Shown: positions 16,809 to 28,000 of the stretch, one piece after another | How the letters are laid out: the number at the start of each line of letters is the position of its first letter | Numbering within the stretch: position 1 is the stretch's first letter | DNA from: Paraglaciecola marina | Lineage (GTDB): Bacteria; Pseudomonadota; Gammaproteobacteria; Enterobacterales; Alteromonadaceae | Direction of reading: 5' to 3' | Assembly: GCF_004360155.1 (NCBI RefSeq) | Contig: NZ_SAIS01000018.1 | Location: 1 to 64,000 of the forward strand | Length of the DNA stretch: 64,000 nt | Program-made: the position numbers and the translations under genes | The notes under the pieces: generated by a model | Seen by the model: only the letters and a program-made list of their open reading frames with translations | What the model was told of the DNA's origin: nothing | The model's database searches: none

Positions 16809-17549
16809 TCAATAACCTTCTAGCAATGTATCAACAAACTGTGTCACAACTTGGGTAGCGGAACCATAATTCTTTTCTGAAAACTGATTAACACCGTCAC
16901 TCGGCTCTAGATTTAATTCAACACTGTGTACCTGATAATGACTAGCTAAATTTACAAATCCCGCGGCGGGATATACCGTGCCGGACGTGCCGATCGATAT
17001 AAATAGATCAGCATCACGGAGTAATGATTCAATACGCTCCATATGCATTGGTATTTCACCAAACCAAACGATATCGGGGCGCATGGCACTGCTGGGTTGA
17101 CAACATTTACACTGAGTAGAGCCGTCTATATCATTAAAAGCTTCGGCATTCTTACCAGACTGAATACACCTAGCAGATAACAAACTGCCATGCATATGTA
17201 TGACATTTTTACTGCCAGCCCTTTGATGCAAGTTATCAACGTTTTGCGTAACCACCCAGAGGTTGTCAGCTAATTTCGCTTCTAGTTTAGCCAAGGCATA
17301 ATGAGCCATGTTAGGTTTTACTTCTTTGCTTAATAATTGTTTACGCCTTTCGTTGTAAAAGCGATACACCAAGCTGGGGTTGTCACTGAAACCTTCTGGA
17401 GTGGCGACTTCATAAACTGAATGGTTTTCCCATAATCCATCATGATCTCTAAATGTTCTCAAACCTGATTCAGCAGAAATTCCTGCCCCTGTCAGTACGA
17501 CAACCTTTAACGATGAAAGATCATCAGGTAATGAAAAATTAGATAACAT
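16809..17549 (-). CDS. cobB: NAD-dependent protein deacylase (class III sirtuin, CobB/SIRT5-like)
   Basis: NAD+-dependent lysine deacylase. From the chosen start the NAD-binding GAGIS is at residues 21 to 25, TQNVDNLH at 101 to 108, the catalytic histidine of HMHG at 120, and the zinc cysteines at 128, 147 and 149/150. The Y-x-x-R pair (Tyr65, Arg68) that recognises succinyl and malonyl lysine in CobB and SIRT5 is present. The frame is open up to 17654, but the family starts near the ATG at 17549; the longer start would overlap the tetR gene. It lies between the TetR gene and lysE. Confidence 0.88.
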   Translation of the reverse strand: MLSNFSLPDDLSSLKVVVLTGAGISAESGLRTFRDHDGLWENHSVYEVATPEGFSDNPSLVYRFYNERRKQLLSKEVKPNMAHYALAKLEAKLADNLWVVTQNVDNLHQRAGSKNVIHMHGSLLSARCIQSGKNAEAFNDIDGSTQCKCCQPSSAMRPDIVWFGEIPMHMERIESLLRDADLFISIGTSGTVYPAAGFVNLASHYQVHSVELNLEPSDGVNQFSEKNYGSATQVVTQFVDTLLEGY

Positions 17550-17632
17550 GATAGTTTCGTTTTGATATGAATGAATAACGGGCGCATTATCCTTTTTAAT
17601 GCCTGAACTGGCTAGTAGAAATTCGTTTAATG

Positions 17633-18280
17633 CTAGTTCGATGAGATACCACAACCTTTCAATACAATATGCGTGATGGACTGGACAATGCTTTCGAAAT
17701 GTTCTTCGTTGAGTTGCTCTACATTTAGTGCTGCCACTACTTGAACATTAAAATCTGCATAGTGTTGGGTAGCTCCCCAGATTAAAAACAATAAATGATA
17801 AGGGTTGATATCATCCATTAAACCGTTTTTTATCCATGTCTTTATAACCTTTACCTTTTGTTCTAACCACAAAGTAAAGTCAGAAGACAAGTAAGACTCA
17901 AGGGCATCAGCACCATGAATAATTTCACTTGCAAATATTCGTGAGCCTTCAGGATCTTCCATTGAGTATTTTACTTTAGAGCGTATATAACTCGACAAAG
18001 CCACTTTGGGGTCGTCACAATCCGTAAAAGAATCAAAGTTTTTATTCCATGTAGTGACAATATCAGTAAGCACTACCTTGTAAAGCTCATCTTTATTAGC
18101 AAAATAATAATGTATGTTTGCTCTGGGTATATGGGCTCGCTCTGCAATTCTTTTAATAGAAGCCCCTTTGAAACCAAAGGTCACAAATTCTTTTTTTGCA
18201 GCATCCAGAATGATGGCAACGTTCTTTTTACGAACATTGCCTACATCGTCTGGACTATTGAGGCTAGTGTTAACTGTCAT
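17633..18280 (-). CDS. RutR-like TetR-family transcription regulator
   Basis: TetR-type regulator of about 215 residues. The N-terminal helix-turn-helix is visible ([27 protein letters not shown]), and the C-terminal region matches RutR, with the signature [15 protein letters not shown] close to the RutR ligand-domain sequence. RutR of E. coli senses uracil/thymine and controls purine and pyrimidine catabolism. Here the gene is 50 bases downstream of malate synthase G in the allantoate operon, so it probably regulates it. A TTG at 18301 with an AAGG upstream is an alternative start; the ATG at 18280 is used here. Confidence 0.85.
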   Translation of the reverse strand: MTVNTSLNSPDDVGNVRKKNVAIILDAAKKEFVTFGFKGASIKRIAERAHIPRANIHYYFANKDELYKVVLTDIVTTWNKNFDSFTDCDDPKVALSSYIRSKVKYSMEDPEGSRIFASEIIHGADALESYLSSDFTLWLEQKVKVIKTWIKNGLMDDINPYHLLFLIWGATQHYADFNVQVVAALNVEQLNEEHFESIVQSITHIVLKGCGISSN

Positions 18281-18331
18281 CAAGTTAGTTAATACCGGCA
18301 ATCAATGACCTTGCAAGAACCGACATTGTGT

Positions 18332-20524
18332 TCAACTTGCCAGTAATTTAGCTTTGAGCTCTTTTCGTCTTTGATGTAACAATGGCTCGGTATAACCACT
18401 AGGTTGCTCTTTGCCTTTGAAAATCAAATCGATGGCTGCCTGAAACGCGACACTTCCTTCAAAGTTATCAGCCATAGGAATGTAGCTAGTATCACCGACA
18501 TTTTGAGCATCAACAACAACAGCCATTTTCTTAAGGCTTGCCATAACTTGTTCTTCATTTAACAAACCATGATGTAACCAATTACAAATATGTTGGCTGG
18601 AAATTCGTAATGTAGCTCTATCTTCCATGCGTCCGACGTTTTCAATATCTGGCACCTTAGAGCACCCTACACCTTGGTCAACCCAACGAACCACGTAACC
18701 TAATAATCCTTGCACATTATTATCCAGTTCATGTTGTCGCTCTTGTATCGATACTGAATCTGGGTCATTCAGCAATGGGATTGTCAAAAGCTCATCTAAC
18801 TGATTATCGGCCTCTCCCCCTAATGATGCTAAAAGTTTATCTTGTACATCTGCAACGTTTACCTGGTGATAGTGCATGACATGTAATGTTGCTGCTGTCG
18901 GTGAAGGTACCCAAGCACAACTCGCACCTGATTTAGGGTGGCCTATTTTAGCTTCCATCATGGCTGACATTTCATCTGGAATAGCCCACATCCCCTTACC
19001 TATCTGGGCTTTACCTTTTAAGCCTGCTGCTAAGCCAATTAACACATTGCGGCTTTCATAAGCGCCAATCCAAGCTTCATTTTTCATTAACTCTTTACGG
19101 GCCATAGGGCCTGCTAACATTGAAGTATGAATTTCATCACCGGTTCTGTCTAAAAACCCTGTATTGATAAACGCCACTCGGCTACTAGCAGCACGTATGC
19201 ATTCTTTCAAATTAGCTGAGGTACGTCGTTCCTCGTCCATAATTCCCATCTTTATGGTGTTGGCTGGCAAGCTCAGTTTATTTTCTATGGTGCTAAACAG
19301 TTCATCAGTAAATGCCACTTCTGTGGGGCCATGCATTTTAGGTTTTACTATATAGATACTTTTCTCTTTAGAATTCACATACTGTGATGAGCCATTTAGA
19401 TCATGCAGTGAAATCAAACTTGTAATAATACCATCTAAAATCCCCTCAGGTACTTCCTCACCATCGCGTGTCAATACTGCATCTGTGGTCATCAGATGAC
19501 CAACGTTACGGATAAACTGTAAGCTACGTCCTGATAGGCTAAATGTTTCTTCATCGACGGTGAGGTACTCTCGGTCTGGATTAAGTGAGCGAACTATCTC
19601 TTTTCCGCCTTTAACAAGCTTTTCGGTTAAGTCCCCTTTCATTAAGCCCAGCCAATTACGGTAAACTGCTGTTTTATCTTCTCCATCAACCGCAGCAATT
19701 GAATCTTCACAATCTTGAATGGTACTTAATGCTGACTCTAAGACAATATCTTTAACTTGAGCTAAGTCTGTTTTACCGATGGGACTATTGGCGTCAATTT
19801 GTATTTCAATATGTAAACCATTATTCATGCACAAAATAGCCGTAGGACTGGCTAAAGTGCCTGTAAAGCCAACGAATTGCTCAGGCTTTGCTAGAGCGCT
19901 TTTTGAGCCCAACTGAAGCTCTACAACTAGCTGTTTATCTTTTATAAGATAACGAGTGGCATCTTTGTGAGAGCCTGATTCTAAGGGCAAGCTTTGATCT
20001 AAGAACTCACGTCCATATGCTACGACTTTAGCGCCTCTAATAGGATCATAGCCCTTGTTAGTACTTTCTTGCTCATCCACTATTATGTCAGAACCATACA
20101 AAGCATCGTAAAGGCTCCCCCACCTTGCATTTGCAGCATTTAAGGCAAATCTAGCGTTCATTAAAGGCACCACCAATTGCGGGCCAGAAATTAATGCAAC
20201 TTCGGCATCTACCTTATCAGTAGTAATTTGAAAGTCTTCGCATTCAGGTACTATATAACCTATTTCACTTAGAAAACTTTTGTAGGACTCATGATTAAAC
20301 GGGCTGTTTTCGGGAACCTCATGCCAAGCATCGATTTGCGCCTGAAGCTGTTCTCGGGTCTTCAGCAAAGCATGGTTCTTTGGAGCAAATTCGTCCATTA
20401 CATCGGCCAAAGATTTCCAAAAGTTTTTACTGTCTATATCTAAACCAGGAAGTACCTCTTCATTTACCAACTTATGTAAACATTCAGCAACTTGATAGCC
20501 ATGTTCAATAACTCGTTCATTCAT
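18332..20524 (-). CDS. glcB: Malate synthase G
   Basis: Condenses glyoxylate with acetyl-CoA to malate. The 730-residue length is typical of isoform G (about 720 to 730), much longer than malate synthase A. Conserved blocks include [37 protein letters not shown], the [16 protein letters not shown] segment and [19 protein letters not shown]. It follows ureidoglycolate lyase by 60 bases, which produces glyoxylate, so in this context it disposes of the carbon from allantoate breakdown. Confidence 0.97.
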   Translation of the reverse strand: MNERVIEHGYQVAECLHKLVNEEVLPGLDIDSKNFWKSLADVMDEFAPKNHALLKTREQLQAQIDAWHEVPENSPFNHESYKSFLSEIGYIVPECEDFQITTDKVDAEVALISGPQLVVPLMNARFALNAANARWGSLYDALYGSDIIVDEQESTNKGYDPIRGAKVVAYGREFLDQSLPLESGSHKDATRYLIKDKQLVVELQLGSKSALAKPEQFVGFTGTLASPTAILCMNNGLHIEIQIDANSPIGKTDLAQVKDIVLESALSTIQDCEDSIAAVDGEDKTAVYRNWLGLMKGDLTEKLVKGGKEIVRSLNPDREYLTVDEETFSLSGRSLQFIRNVGHLMTTDAVLTRDGEEVPEGILDGIITSLISLHDLNGSSQYVNSKEKSIYIVKPKMHGPTEVAFTDELFSTIENKLSLPANTIKMGIMDEERRTSANLKECIRAASSRVAFINTGFLDRTGDEIHTSMLAGPMARKELMKNEAWIGAYESRNVLIGLAAGLKGKAQIGKGMWAIPDEMSAMMEAKIGHPKSGASCAWVPSPTAATLHVMHYHQVNVADVQDKLLASLGGEADNQLDELLTIPLLNDPDSVSIQERQHELDNNVQGLLGYVVRWVDQGVGCSKVPDIENVGRMEDRATLRISSQHICNWLHHGLLNEEQVMASLKKMAVVVDAQNVGDTSYIPMADNFEGSVAFQAAIDLIFKGKEQPSGYTEPLLHQRRKELKAKLLAS

Positions 20525-20584
20525 TTTTTATTTTCCTGTATATCTAAGTAAACTATTATCATTTGTTTGTACCTCAAATGGCTA

Positions 20585-21085
20585 TTACCAAGGCTCAATC
20601 ACAATTGCCCCATCTAAGGAAACCACATCACAGTTATGGCCTTCTCCCCCTCTGTCTACCACTAAAAAGTCGCTTACTTGATTTAATGCTAAACAATAGT
20701 GATGCCAAGTACCTTTATGGTAATTAACCCCTTGGTCTGCGCGGGCTAAAAACACTTCAATTTTATCGGTATCTAACTCACCTTTTGGGGCAACGACCAC
20801 CAAATATGGTGCTGTACCCATAGGTATGAATGCTTGGCTAGACAATGGATGCCGTTCCATCATTTTGATGGCAATAGGCTGTGCTAATGGCGTTGACCTA
20901 AATATATTAATCAGGGTTCTGCCATTGTTTTCAGTTACATCAACGTCTGCTAAGTCATGATATCTTTGAGTATACCCATCATTAATACTGAAGTTATTCG
21001 AATCTGAATTCACTTCAATAACATCTCCAAAAGCCGCAAAAGCTTCTCTGGTTAATGCTTTTGGCTTTACTAAAATATTGTCCAT
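20585..21085 (-). CDS. allA: Ureidoglycolate lyase
   Basis: Splits ureidoglycolate to glyoxylate and urea. The 166-residue protein shows the AllA hallmark MERHPLSSQAFIPM (about residues 78 to 91), followed by YLVVVAPKG and the GVNYHKGTWHHYCLAL block that forms part of the active site. It starts 21 bases after the allantoicase stop, consistent with one operon in which allantoicase supplies its substrate. Confidence 0.95.
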   Translation of the reverse strand: MDNILVKPKALTREAFAAFGDVIEVNSDSNNFSINDGYTQRYHDLADVDVTENNGRTLINIFRSTPLAQPIAIKMMERHPLSSQAFIPMGTAPYLVVVAPKGELDTDKIEVFLARADQGVNYHKGTWHHYCLALNQVSDFLVVDRGGEGHNCDVVSLDGAIVIEPW

Positions 21086-21106
21086 TAAACCTCCCCCTTC
21101 CGTGAA

Positions 21107-22153
21107 TTAAGCTGCTGGTTTTCCGAAGACTCTCATACGGGAAATGCCGCCGTCCGGGAAAATACTCAAGCGCACATGTGTGAAAGACTGGCTTGGTTGA
21201 TTCAATATTTCTTTTATAAATAAATGCTCTCTGTGGGCATACAATTTAGTTTTTTCTATTATGGGTTGCCATTCAACCTCTTGGCTTACAAAATCATCAC
21301 TATCAGTATTTGTACCTTCTAACAAAAAGGTGTCTGGGAAATTACCTTTAAAGTGACACGTATCAATCAATACTTTTTCTACTGATCCAGGCACTGCTAA
21401 TTTAACTATTGACCAATCTGGACCAGGATCACGCCTGCGCTTTGTTTCCCAACCGTCTCCCATGTCTTTACCACGTCCTGGCATGATCAAATTATTCTTA
21501 TCACTAAAGAACATGTCACTTACGAGTAAGGCTTTTGCGCCATTTTTGATATAAGCCAAGTCTATTAGCTCGCCTTCAACAAATTGTCCCCACTCAACGT
21601 CAGCCTCTCCATAAACACGAAGTCTGGCGACTCCCCCATCGGGGAATATATTGAGTCTGACGTGTGTCCATGAGTCACTATTGTTTATTTCAAATAAGTT
21701 TTGGCTATGGGCTGCAACTTCACTTTGTTCAAGTACGGTAATCCAAACCGTTTCATCATCAGGTTGTGTAACACTGTTACATGCTTCAACTGAAACGCTT
21801 TCAGGGGCGTTACCTCTAAAGTAATTGGTATCTATGTCAAAACCTTTAATCTTTCCTGGAATACCTAATCTAATAACGCACCAATCAAAATCTCGACCAT
21901 TATCTCGCCCATAACTGCGTCTCGACTCCCAACCATCCATCCACTTTCCGCGTTCGGTATATTTATCATCGATAAATATACCGCGGCCGGGTTTCAATAA
22001 GTTTTCCATTTCTGCAAAAAAATCATCACTACAGGAAAGGGTTTCACCACCCACTCGTTCACTCACCAGGTCAACGAAATGAGTTTTTAATTTCATTTCT
22101 AATGCGGTCCCTTTTTTATCTAAGGTATTTTGTGCTTGAGTATCTTTAATCAT
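21107..22153 (-). CDS. alc: Allantoicase
   Basis: Hydrolyses allantoate to ureidoglycolate and urea. The 348-residue protein consists of two homologous allantoicase repeats: residues about 50 to 185 and about 220 to 348. The duplication is obvious, with PGRG, DGWE(S/T)(K/R)RR, a DW..VKL/IRLG(I/V)PG block and THVRL(N/S)IFPDGG in both halves. First gene of the alc-allA-glcB-tetR series. No allantoinase or ureidoglycolate-independent route gene is in the window, so allantoate must come from elsewhere in the genome or from outside. Confidence 0.96.
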   Translation of the reverse strand: MIKDTQAQNTLDKKGTALEMKLKTHFVDLVSERVGGETLSCSDDFFAEMENLLKPGRGIFIDDKYTERGKWMDGWESRRSYGRDNGRDFDWCVIRLGIPGKIKGFDIDTNYFRGNAPESVSVEACNSVTQPDDETVWITVLEQSEVAAHSQNLFEINNSDSWTHVRLNIFPDGGVARLRVYGEADVEWGQFVEGELIDLAYIKNGAKALLVSDMFFSDKNNLIMPGRGKDMGDGWETKRRRDPGPDWSIVKLAVPGSVEKVLIDTCHFKGNFPDTFLLEGTNTDSDDFVSQEVEWQPIIEKTKLYAHREHLFIKEILNQPSQSFTHVRLSIFPDGGISRMRVFGKPAA

Positions 22154-22269
22154 TTACGATTTCCTAGGCGATTATATACATGGTGTTGAGCGAGTTAACC
22201 GCTATACGTAACAGTTAACCACAATAGGTTGAGATAAAAGTGAGGTTAGATTAATAAGAATTTAAAAAC

Positions 22270-22285
22270 CTGACACTTGTGTCAA
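22270..22285. promoter_or_regulatory. Putative RutR-like operator upstream of allantoicase
   Basis: Dyad CTGACACTTGTGTCAA centred in the 197-base spacer ahead of alc. The half-sites TGAC (22271-22274) and GTCA (22281-22284) are 6 bases apart, as in the RutR box TTGACCA-N2-TGGTCAA. On the minus strand it overlaps a TTGACA -35-like hexamer (22285 to 22280), a good place for repression of the alc operon by the RutR-like regulator encoded in it. Confidence 0.5.
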
Positions 22286-22350
22286 GTTTGTATTCTAATC
22301 AATCTATTCTTGACTGTACAGCTAACCTAACCACTTTTTATACCGCTTTA

Positions 22351-23334
22351 TTACCAACCCACAACCAATTTGCCTTGCGTGTCATTATTTTCCATACGTT
22401 GATGGGCTTCGGCTAATTTTGCTGCTGAATATTCAGTATCAATGATGGGAGTAAGTAAGCCATTTGAAAAATCAGCCAAGTGAGCTTTAGCAAATTTTTC
22501 AATAAGTTGAGTTTTATAAATATCACTTCTATTACGTAATGTAGACCCTTTTATACTGGCTCGTTTGCCCAATAATAGCGCCATGTCTAAGCCATCAGTA
22601 TACCGCCCTGCTAACATAGCCAAATATAAAATAGCCCCATCGGTGTTTAACAACTGTAAGTTTCGATTAAGATAATCACCGCCAATAAAATCAACCACCA
22701 AGTCACACCCTTGCCAGTGATTCTTAATTTCTTTTAAAAAATCTTGTTGTTTATAATTTATCAACAGATCTGCACCCAGTTTTTTACAAAGTGTCAGCTT
22801 GGACTCACTTGAAGCTGTGGTCGCAATGAAAGCCCGGTGTGACTTAGCGAGTTGGATGGCTGCTAATCCCACGCCACTGGCTCCGGCATGAATAAGAACA
22901 TGTTGCTTAGATAGCAAGCTAGACTCTATAAATAGGGCTTGATATGCCGTTAAAAAGCATTCTGCTATACCTGCCGCTTGCGCTAACGAAATATTCTCAG
23001 GCACAACCATGACATGCTCGGTATTTATCAGTACGTATTCGGCATACCCGCCGCCAGCAACTAGGCCAAATACTTCGTGACCAAGCTTTAAATTATGGGT
23101 AGCATTTTGTTCATCATGAATCGCCACTATTTCACCGCTTACCTCTAAACCTAATATTTTACTTTCGTTTGGAGGCGCAGGATATTTACCCTGTCGCTGC
23201 AGCGTATCCGCTCTATTGATCCCAAAATATGCAACTTTGACAAGTACATGATTAGGCTTCAAATCAGGGGTATTTGTATTTGAAATAGTTAAAGAATCTG
23301 GACCGCCGCCTTCAACATACTCTATAAATTTCAC
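22351..23334 (-). CDS. NAD(P)H:quinone oxidoreductase, zinc-independent MDR family
   Basis: Medium-chain dehydrogenase/reductase of the quinone oxidoreductase (QOR/PIG3-like) family. About 327 residues; the nucleotide-binding motif [15 protein letters not shown] lies near residue 145 and there is no catalytic zinc ligand set. The frame opens at an ATG at 23364, but the GTG at 23334 is preferred because it is preceded by a strong AGGAGA ribosome binding site and begins [10 protein letters not shown], the usual family N-terminus. Divergent from rlmI. Confidence 0.85.
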   Translation of the reverse strand: MKFIEYVEGGGPDSLTISNTNTPDLKPNHVLVKVAYFGINRADTLQRQGKYPAPPNESKILGLEVSGEIVAIHDEQNATHNLKLGHEVFGLVAGGGYAEYVLINTEHVMVVPENISLAQAAGIAECFLTAYQALFIESSLLSKQHVLIHAGASGVGLAAIQLAKSHRAFIATTASSESKLTLCKKLGADLLINYKQQDFLKEIKNHWQGCDLVVDFIGGDYLNRNLQLLNTDGAILYLAMLAGRYTDGLDMALLLGKRASIKGSTLRNRSDIYKTQLIEKFAKAHLADFSNGLLTPIIDTEYSAAKLAEAHQRMENNDTQGKLVVGW

Positions 23335-23414
23335 TAACTTTGCTCTCCTTTTTAGGTTTTGCATCTAATAGCCCTGATGTACAATCACGGCAAATTTCAA
23401 ATATAAGTTATCCT

Positions 23415-24602
23415 ATGCCATCCAGTGTTATTTTACAGCCAGGTCGAGAAAAATCTTTATTACGTCGCCACCCTTGGATTTTTTCAAGAGCGATCGAAAA
23501 AACCATTGGAAGAACCAATCGTGGAGACACAGTCGATGTATTCTCTCATGATGGCGAATGGTTAGGACGCGGCGCTTGGTCTCCAGAATCACAAATACAA
23601 GTGCGTATATGGACCTTTGATCAAAATGAAACAATCGATAACGGTTTTTTTCAAAGACGAATAGCGACAGCTCAAAACAGTAGAGAAGAATTAATAGCTA
23701 GGCATGGTTTAACGGGTTATAGATTGATAGCCGCAGAGTCCGATGGACTGCCAGGTATCACTATAGATAGGTATGCAGACGTTTTAGTGTGTCAGCTTTT
23801 ATCAGCGGGAGCTGAGAAACATAGAAGCAAAATAGTTTGGGCTTTAACAAAACAGTTTCCTGATTGTGCTATTTATGAAAGAAGTGATGTGGCGGTTCGA
23901 AAAAAAGAAGGCTTAGAATTAGTTACTCAAGTATTACATGGTGAAGTACCTGATGAAGTCATAATTGAAGAAAATGGTGTAAAAATACTCGTCAACGTAA
24001 AACAAGGGCATAAGACTGGGTTTTATTTAGATCAAAGAGATAACCGTGACATTGCTGCAAAATATGCGAAAGGCAGAAACGTACTAAACTGCTTTTGTTA
24101 TACCGGGACGTTTGGTAGTTATGCCCTAAAAAATGATGCTAAATCAGTCACAAACCTTGATGTTTCTGACTTGGCATTAGAAACAGCTAAAAGAAATGTT
24201 GAGATTAATGGTCTAGATACCTCAAAGAGTGAATTTTTAAACTTAGATGTGTTTCAGGCATTACGAGATTTTAAGAAAGAACAAAAACATTTTGATGAAA
24301 TTATTTTAGACCCTCCCAAATTTGTTGACTCTAAGGGCTCTCTCAACCGTGCCTGTCGAGGCTATAAAGATATCAATATGTTAGCCATGCAGATAATGCG
24401 TCCAGGGGGAATTCTATGTACTTTCAGCTGTTCTGGCTTGTTATCGTTTGACTTGTTTCAAAAGGTTGTGGCTGATGCAGCACTCGATGCAGGTAGAACT
24501 GTGCAAATAATAGAAAGGCTAGGCCAAGCTGCTGATCACCCCGTATCAACCAACTACCCTGAAGGTTTTTACTTAAAAGGGTTAGTTTGCAAAGTTTTAT
24601 AA
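23415..24602 (+). CDS. rlmI: 23S rRNA (cytosine-1962-C5)-methyltransferase
   Basis: SAM-dependent rRNA methyltransferase of 395 residues. An N-terminal PUA domain (about residues 1 to 75, [21 protein letters not shown]) is followed by a Rossmann methyltransferase fold with the SAM motif [20 protein letters not shown] and the catalytic motifs DPPKF and [10 protein letters not shown]. The upstream frame extends to 23340, but [10 protein letters not shown] at 23415 is the natural start. Divergent from the quinone oxidoreductase gene, about 80 bases away. Confidence 0.94.
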   Translation: MPSSVILQPGREKSLLRRHPWIFSRAIEKTIGRTNRGDTVDVFSHDGEWLGRGAWSPESQIQVRIWTFDQNETIDNGFFQRRIATAQNSREELIARHGLTGYRLIAAESDGLPGITIDRYADVLVCQLLSAGAEKHRSKIVWALTKQFPDCAIYERSDVAVRKKEGLELVTQVLHGEVPDEVIIEENGVKILVNVKQGHKTGFYLDQRDNRDIAAKYAKGRNVLNCFCYTGTFGSYALKNDAKSVTNLDVSDLALETAKRNVEINGLDTSKSEFLNLDVFQALRDFKKEQKHFDEIILDPPKFVDSKGSLNRACRGYKDINMLAMQIMRPGGILCTFSCSGLLSFDLFQKVVADAALDAGRTVQIIERLGQAADHPVSTNYPEGFYLKGLVCKVL

Positions 24603-24609
24603 AGCTACG

Positions 24610-24632
24610 AACAGTGGCCACGGGCCACTGTT
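24610..24632. terminator. Hairpin between converging rlmI and PilZ genes
   Basis: Perfect 10-bp stem AACAGTGGCC (24610-24619) and GGCCACTGTT (24623-24632) with an ACG loop, extended by GCTA/TAGC at the flanks. There is no long T-run, so it is probably a bidirectional hairpin terminator or transcript-end stabiliser. Confidence 0.65.
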
Positions 24633-24644
24633 CTTAGCTATGAG

Positions 24645-24947
24645 TTATTTCATTTCTAGAATTTCAACACCTATCGTACAAGTGTTTTCTTCGCTAGATT
24701 CACACCACACTACTTTCGTATCTGCCGTTAATGAAGGGATTTGAGCGTTAGTAGACTCAATGTACACATTGATTAAGGTCCCCACCTCAACTGAACTTTC
24801 TTCTATTTCAAATGACATACCCGTAGCGCTAATATCCTTACAAACCGCTTGAATAGACCGTGAAGACTCCTCATCTACGATCTTCAGATCACAAGTTGAA
24901 TTCACCATCATTCTAAAAAAGTTACGTTTATCATCGTATCCTAACAT
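24645..24947 (-). CDS. PilZ-domain c-di-GMP-binding protein
   Basis: Single-domain PilZ protein of 100 residues. The two c-di-GMP-binding motifs are visible: RNFFR (the R-x-x-x-R) near the N-terminus and DISATGMSFE (the D/N-x-S-x-x-G) near residue 37. It is a likely effector or adaptor for c-di-GMP signalling, but its partner is unknown. It lies between converging rlmI and hrpA, which is on the same strand 85 bases upstream. Confidence 0.85.
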   Translation of the reverse strand: MLGYDDKRNFFRMMVNSTCDLKIVDEESSRSIQAVCKDISATGMSFEIEESSVEVGTLINVYIESTNAQIPSLTADTKVVWCESSEENTCTIGVEILEMK

Positions 24948-25031
24948 CCCATACCTCTTTCTGTTTAATCTGCTCCCCCTGTTTATAGGGTGCTTAGATT
25001 ATAAAGTCAACGATTGTTAACAAAGGTTAGA

Positions 25032-28000
25032 CTAAAGAGAGTCTAAATAGGTCAATATACGTTTCATTGATATGGGGGTAGACGTCCCCAACTGCTGAGC
25101 GAAAAAGGAAACATGTAACTCTTGTATCAACCACCTAACCTCTTTTAACTCCTTCGGTAGCGGTTGATTGGCAGGAAACTGATTACATTTACTCTTATAT
25201 GCTGCTTCTGCCTTTTCAATGTTTAATTGGTGGAGCTTGTCTTTTGTTGGATCTATTGGTAGCTTTTCCAAGCGTTTGGTTATCGCTTTGATATATCGTT
25301 GCCAGTCATTAAGTTTATTGGCGCCAACATCCGCTACAAACCCTTTGTACACCAAACTATCTAATTGCGCTTTAATATGACCATGGGCATAGATTAAATT
25401 AAGGGGGACATTTCCTTTCATTTTTTTCTTTATACCATGGGCTATGGTTAATCCTACTTCTACTTTTTGAGCAATCTCCAAGACCTCTTCATTGATATCT
25501 TGCCTCACTCTTTCAGTCACTTTCTGAAAATGCGCTTTATCACGAATAGCAGTATTAAATTCATTGCTATAACTGTCAATCATATGATCGACTGCGGCAT
25601 CGATACAGTCATCTATCAGAGCTCTAATCTGTCCAAATGGATTAAAATATAAACCGAGTTTAGCTTTGTTAGGAAGCTTGTCTTGTAAATATTTAACGGG
25701 AGAAGGGATAGATAATATTATGAGTTGACGCAACCCAATCTTATGTGACTCTTGAGCTATATTTGGCTGTTCGAAAAGTTTAACGGCTACTGTTTTACCT
25801 TCATTTACTAAAGCCGGGTAAGCTTTGATCTCATACCCTGAGTTTTTATTTATAAACTCTTCGGGAATAGTGTCAATACTCCACTCTACTAACCCGGACT
25901 GTTCTACTTCTGGTGTGGCAACTTGCTGTAGGTTTTCTTTAACTTTGGACTGCAACTGCTGTTGCAACTTGATTAAATCTCGACCCTGTGTAATCACAGT
26001 ACCTTTATTATTTAGGACTTTAATATTAAAAACTAAATGAGGAGGTAACTTATCTAACTGCCAGTCTTCTATTTCTACCTCAACACCTGTCATACGTTTT
26101 AATTTTAAAGATAAACTAGGTAAAAAGGCTAACATCTCACCTTTTTTGTCGACTTGCTGCATATCTGCTAAACAAGCGTCTGCATAATTAGGCGCAGGGA
26201 CGAAGTTTTTACGAATAGATTTAGGTAAGCCTTTAATAAGAGCAACAATAAGTTCGTGCCTTAATCCAGGTATAAGCCAATCTAAGCCTTGGGGAGTAAC
26301 TTGGTTTAAAAGAGCCAAGGGCACCATTAAACTTACGCCGTCGTCTATATCCTTAGGATCAAAATGGTAATCCAAAGCCAATGTTAGATTGTTTTGCTTA
26401 AACGTTTCTGGAAAAGAGTGAGCATCAATATGACTGGTGGTTTTCTTTAATAAGCTCTTAGGATCAAAATTGAGTAATTCTGGCGTAATAGCCGATGCCT
26501 TTTTCCACCACTTTTTAAAGCTAGCTTCTGAGCATACATAATCAGGAAGTTTGTCGGCATAAAATAGAACAAGGGTTTCTTCATCAACCAATAGATCTCG
26601 TCTGCGGCTCTTATCTTCAAGATTTTCTACATTTTCAATAATACTTTGATTATGAGACAAAAAAGTAAAGTTCATTTTACTTTCCATGTTCACTAATGCC
26701 TCACGGATAAATATCTCTCGGCTACCCACAGGGTCTATTTGGCTAAAGTTTCTACGTCTTTGGTTTACAATCACCAATCCATATAAGGTTACTTTTTCAA
26801 ACGCTTGTACAACCCCTTGTTTCTTTGACCAGTGGGGCTCTGAATACTCAGTTTTAGTTAAGTGTTGTGCTAATGGTTCTATCCAATCTGATTCAATTTT
26901 AGCTGCAACACGTCCAAATAAATGAGCAGTTTCAACTAGTTCAGCCACCATAGTCCACTTAGGCTGTGATTTAGCTAATCCAGAACCTGGGAAAATCATA
27001 AAACGGCTATTACGAGCACCTAAATATTCTCTGTCTTTATCTTTTGTACCTATGTGAGATAGTAAACCCGATATAATAGCTTGATGGATAGCCTGATAAC
27101 TGGCTTCTTGTGAGCTAATACCAAACCCAAGTTCAGCACATGATTTTTTTAACTGACTGACAATATCCTGCCATTCACGCATTCGCATAAAATTAATAAA
27201 ATGCTTCTTACACCAAGTACGCAATTGATTAGACGACAACGACTGTTGCTGTTCTTTAAAAATTTGCCACAATTGAAAGTACCCTAAAAAGTCTGATTCT
27301 TTATTGGTAAAATCTTCATGTTTTTGATCGGCTTGTTGTTTTTTATCTTGCGGACGCTCCCTTGGGTCTTGGATACTCAAGCCAGCTGCAATAACCTGTA
27401 TTTCGTGTAAACAATTTAACTTATCTGCTTCTATCACCATTCTAGCGTACCTAGGATCAATCGGTAATTTAGCTAACTGTTTACCTCTAGTTGTAAGGCG
27501 CTGCCTCCCCTTTTCGCTATCAGTTGCCCCCAACTCTTCTAATAATTTAAATCCATCGTTAATACTCCGTGAATCCGGTGGTTGTACAAATGGAAAGGCA
27601 TCAATTTTTCCAAAATTTAGGGCCATCATTTGTAAAATAACTGATGCTAAGTTGGTTCTCAGTATTTCAGGATCGGTAAACAAATCTCTGTTTAGATAAT
27701 CTTCTTCAGAATACAAGCGTATGCATATACCGTTTGACACTCGACCACAACGCCCCGCTCTTTGATTGGCTGAAGCTTGTGAAATAGCTTCAATTGGTAA
27801 GCGCTGTACTTTGCTTCTTACGCTGTATCTTGAAACTCTGGCTGTGCCCGGGTCAATGACATACTTAATACCGGGCACGGTTAAAGATGTTTCGGCCACG
27901 TTGGTCGCTAATACAATTCTGCGGCCAGAGTGCGCTGCAAACACTTTGTTTTGTTCTGCATTACTTAATCTCGCATACAGAGGTAACACTTCAGTATGAC

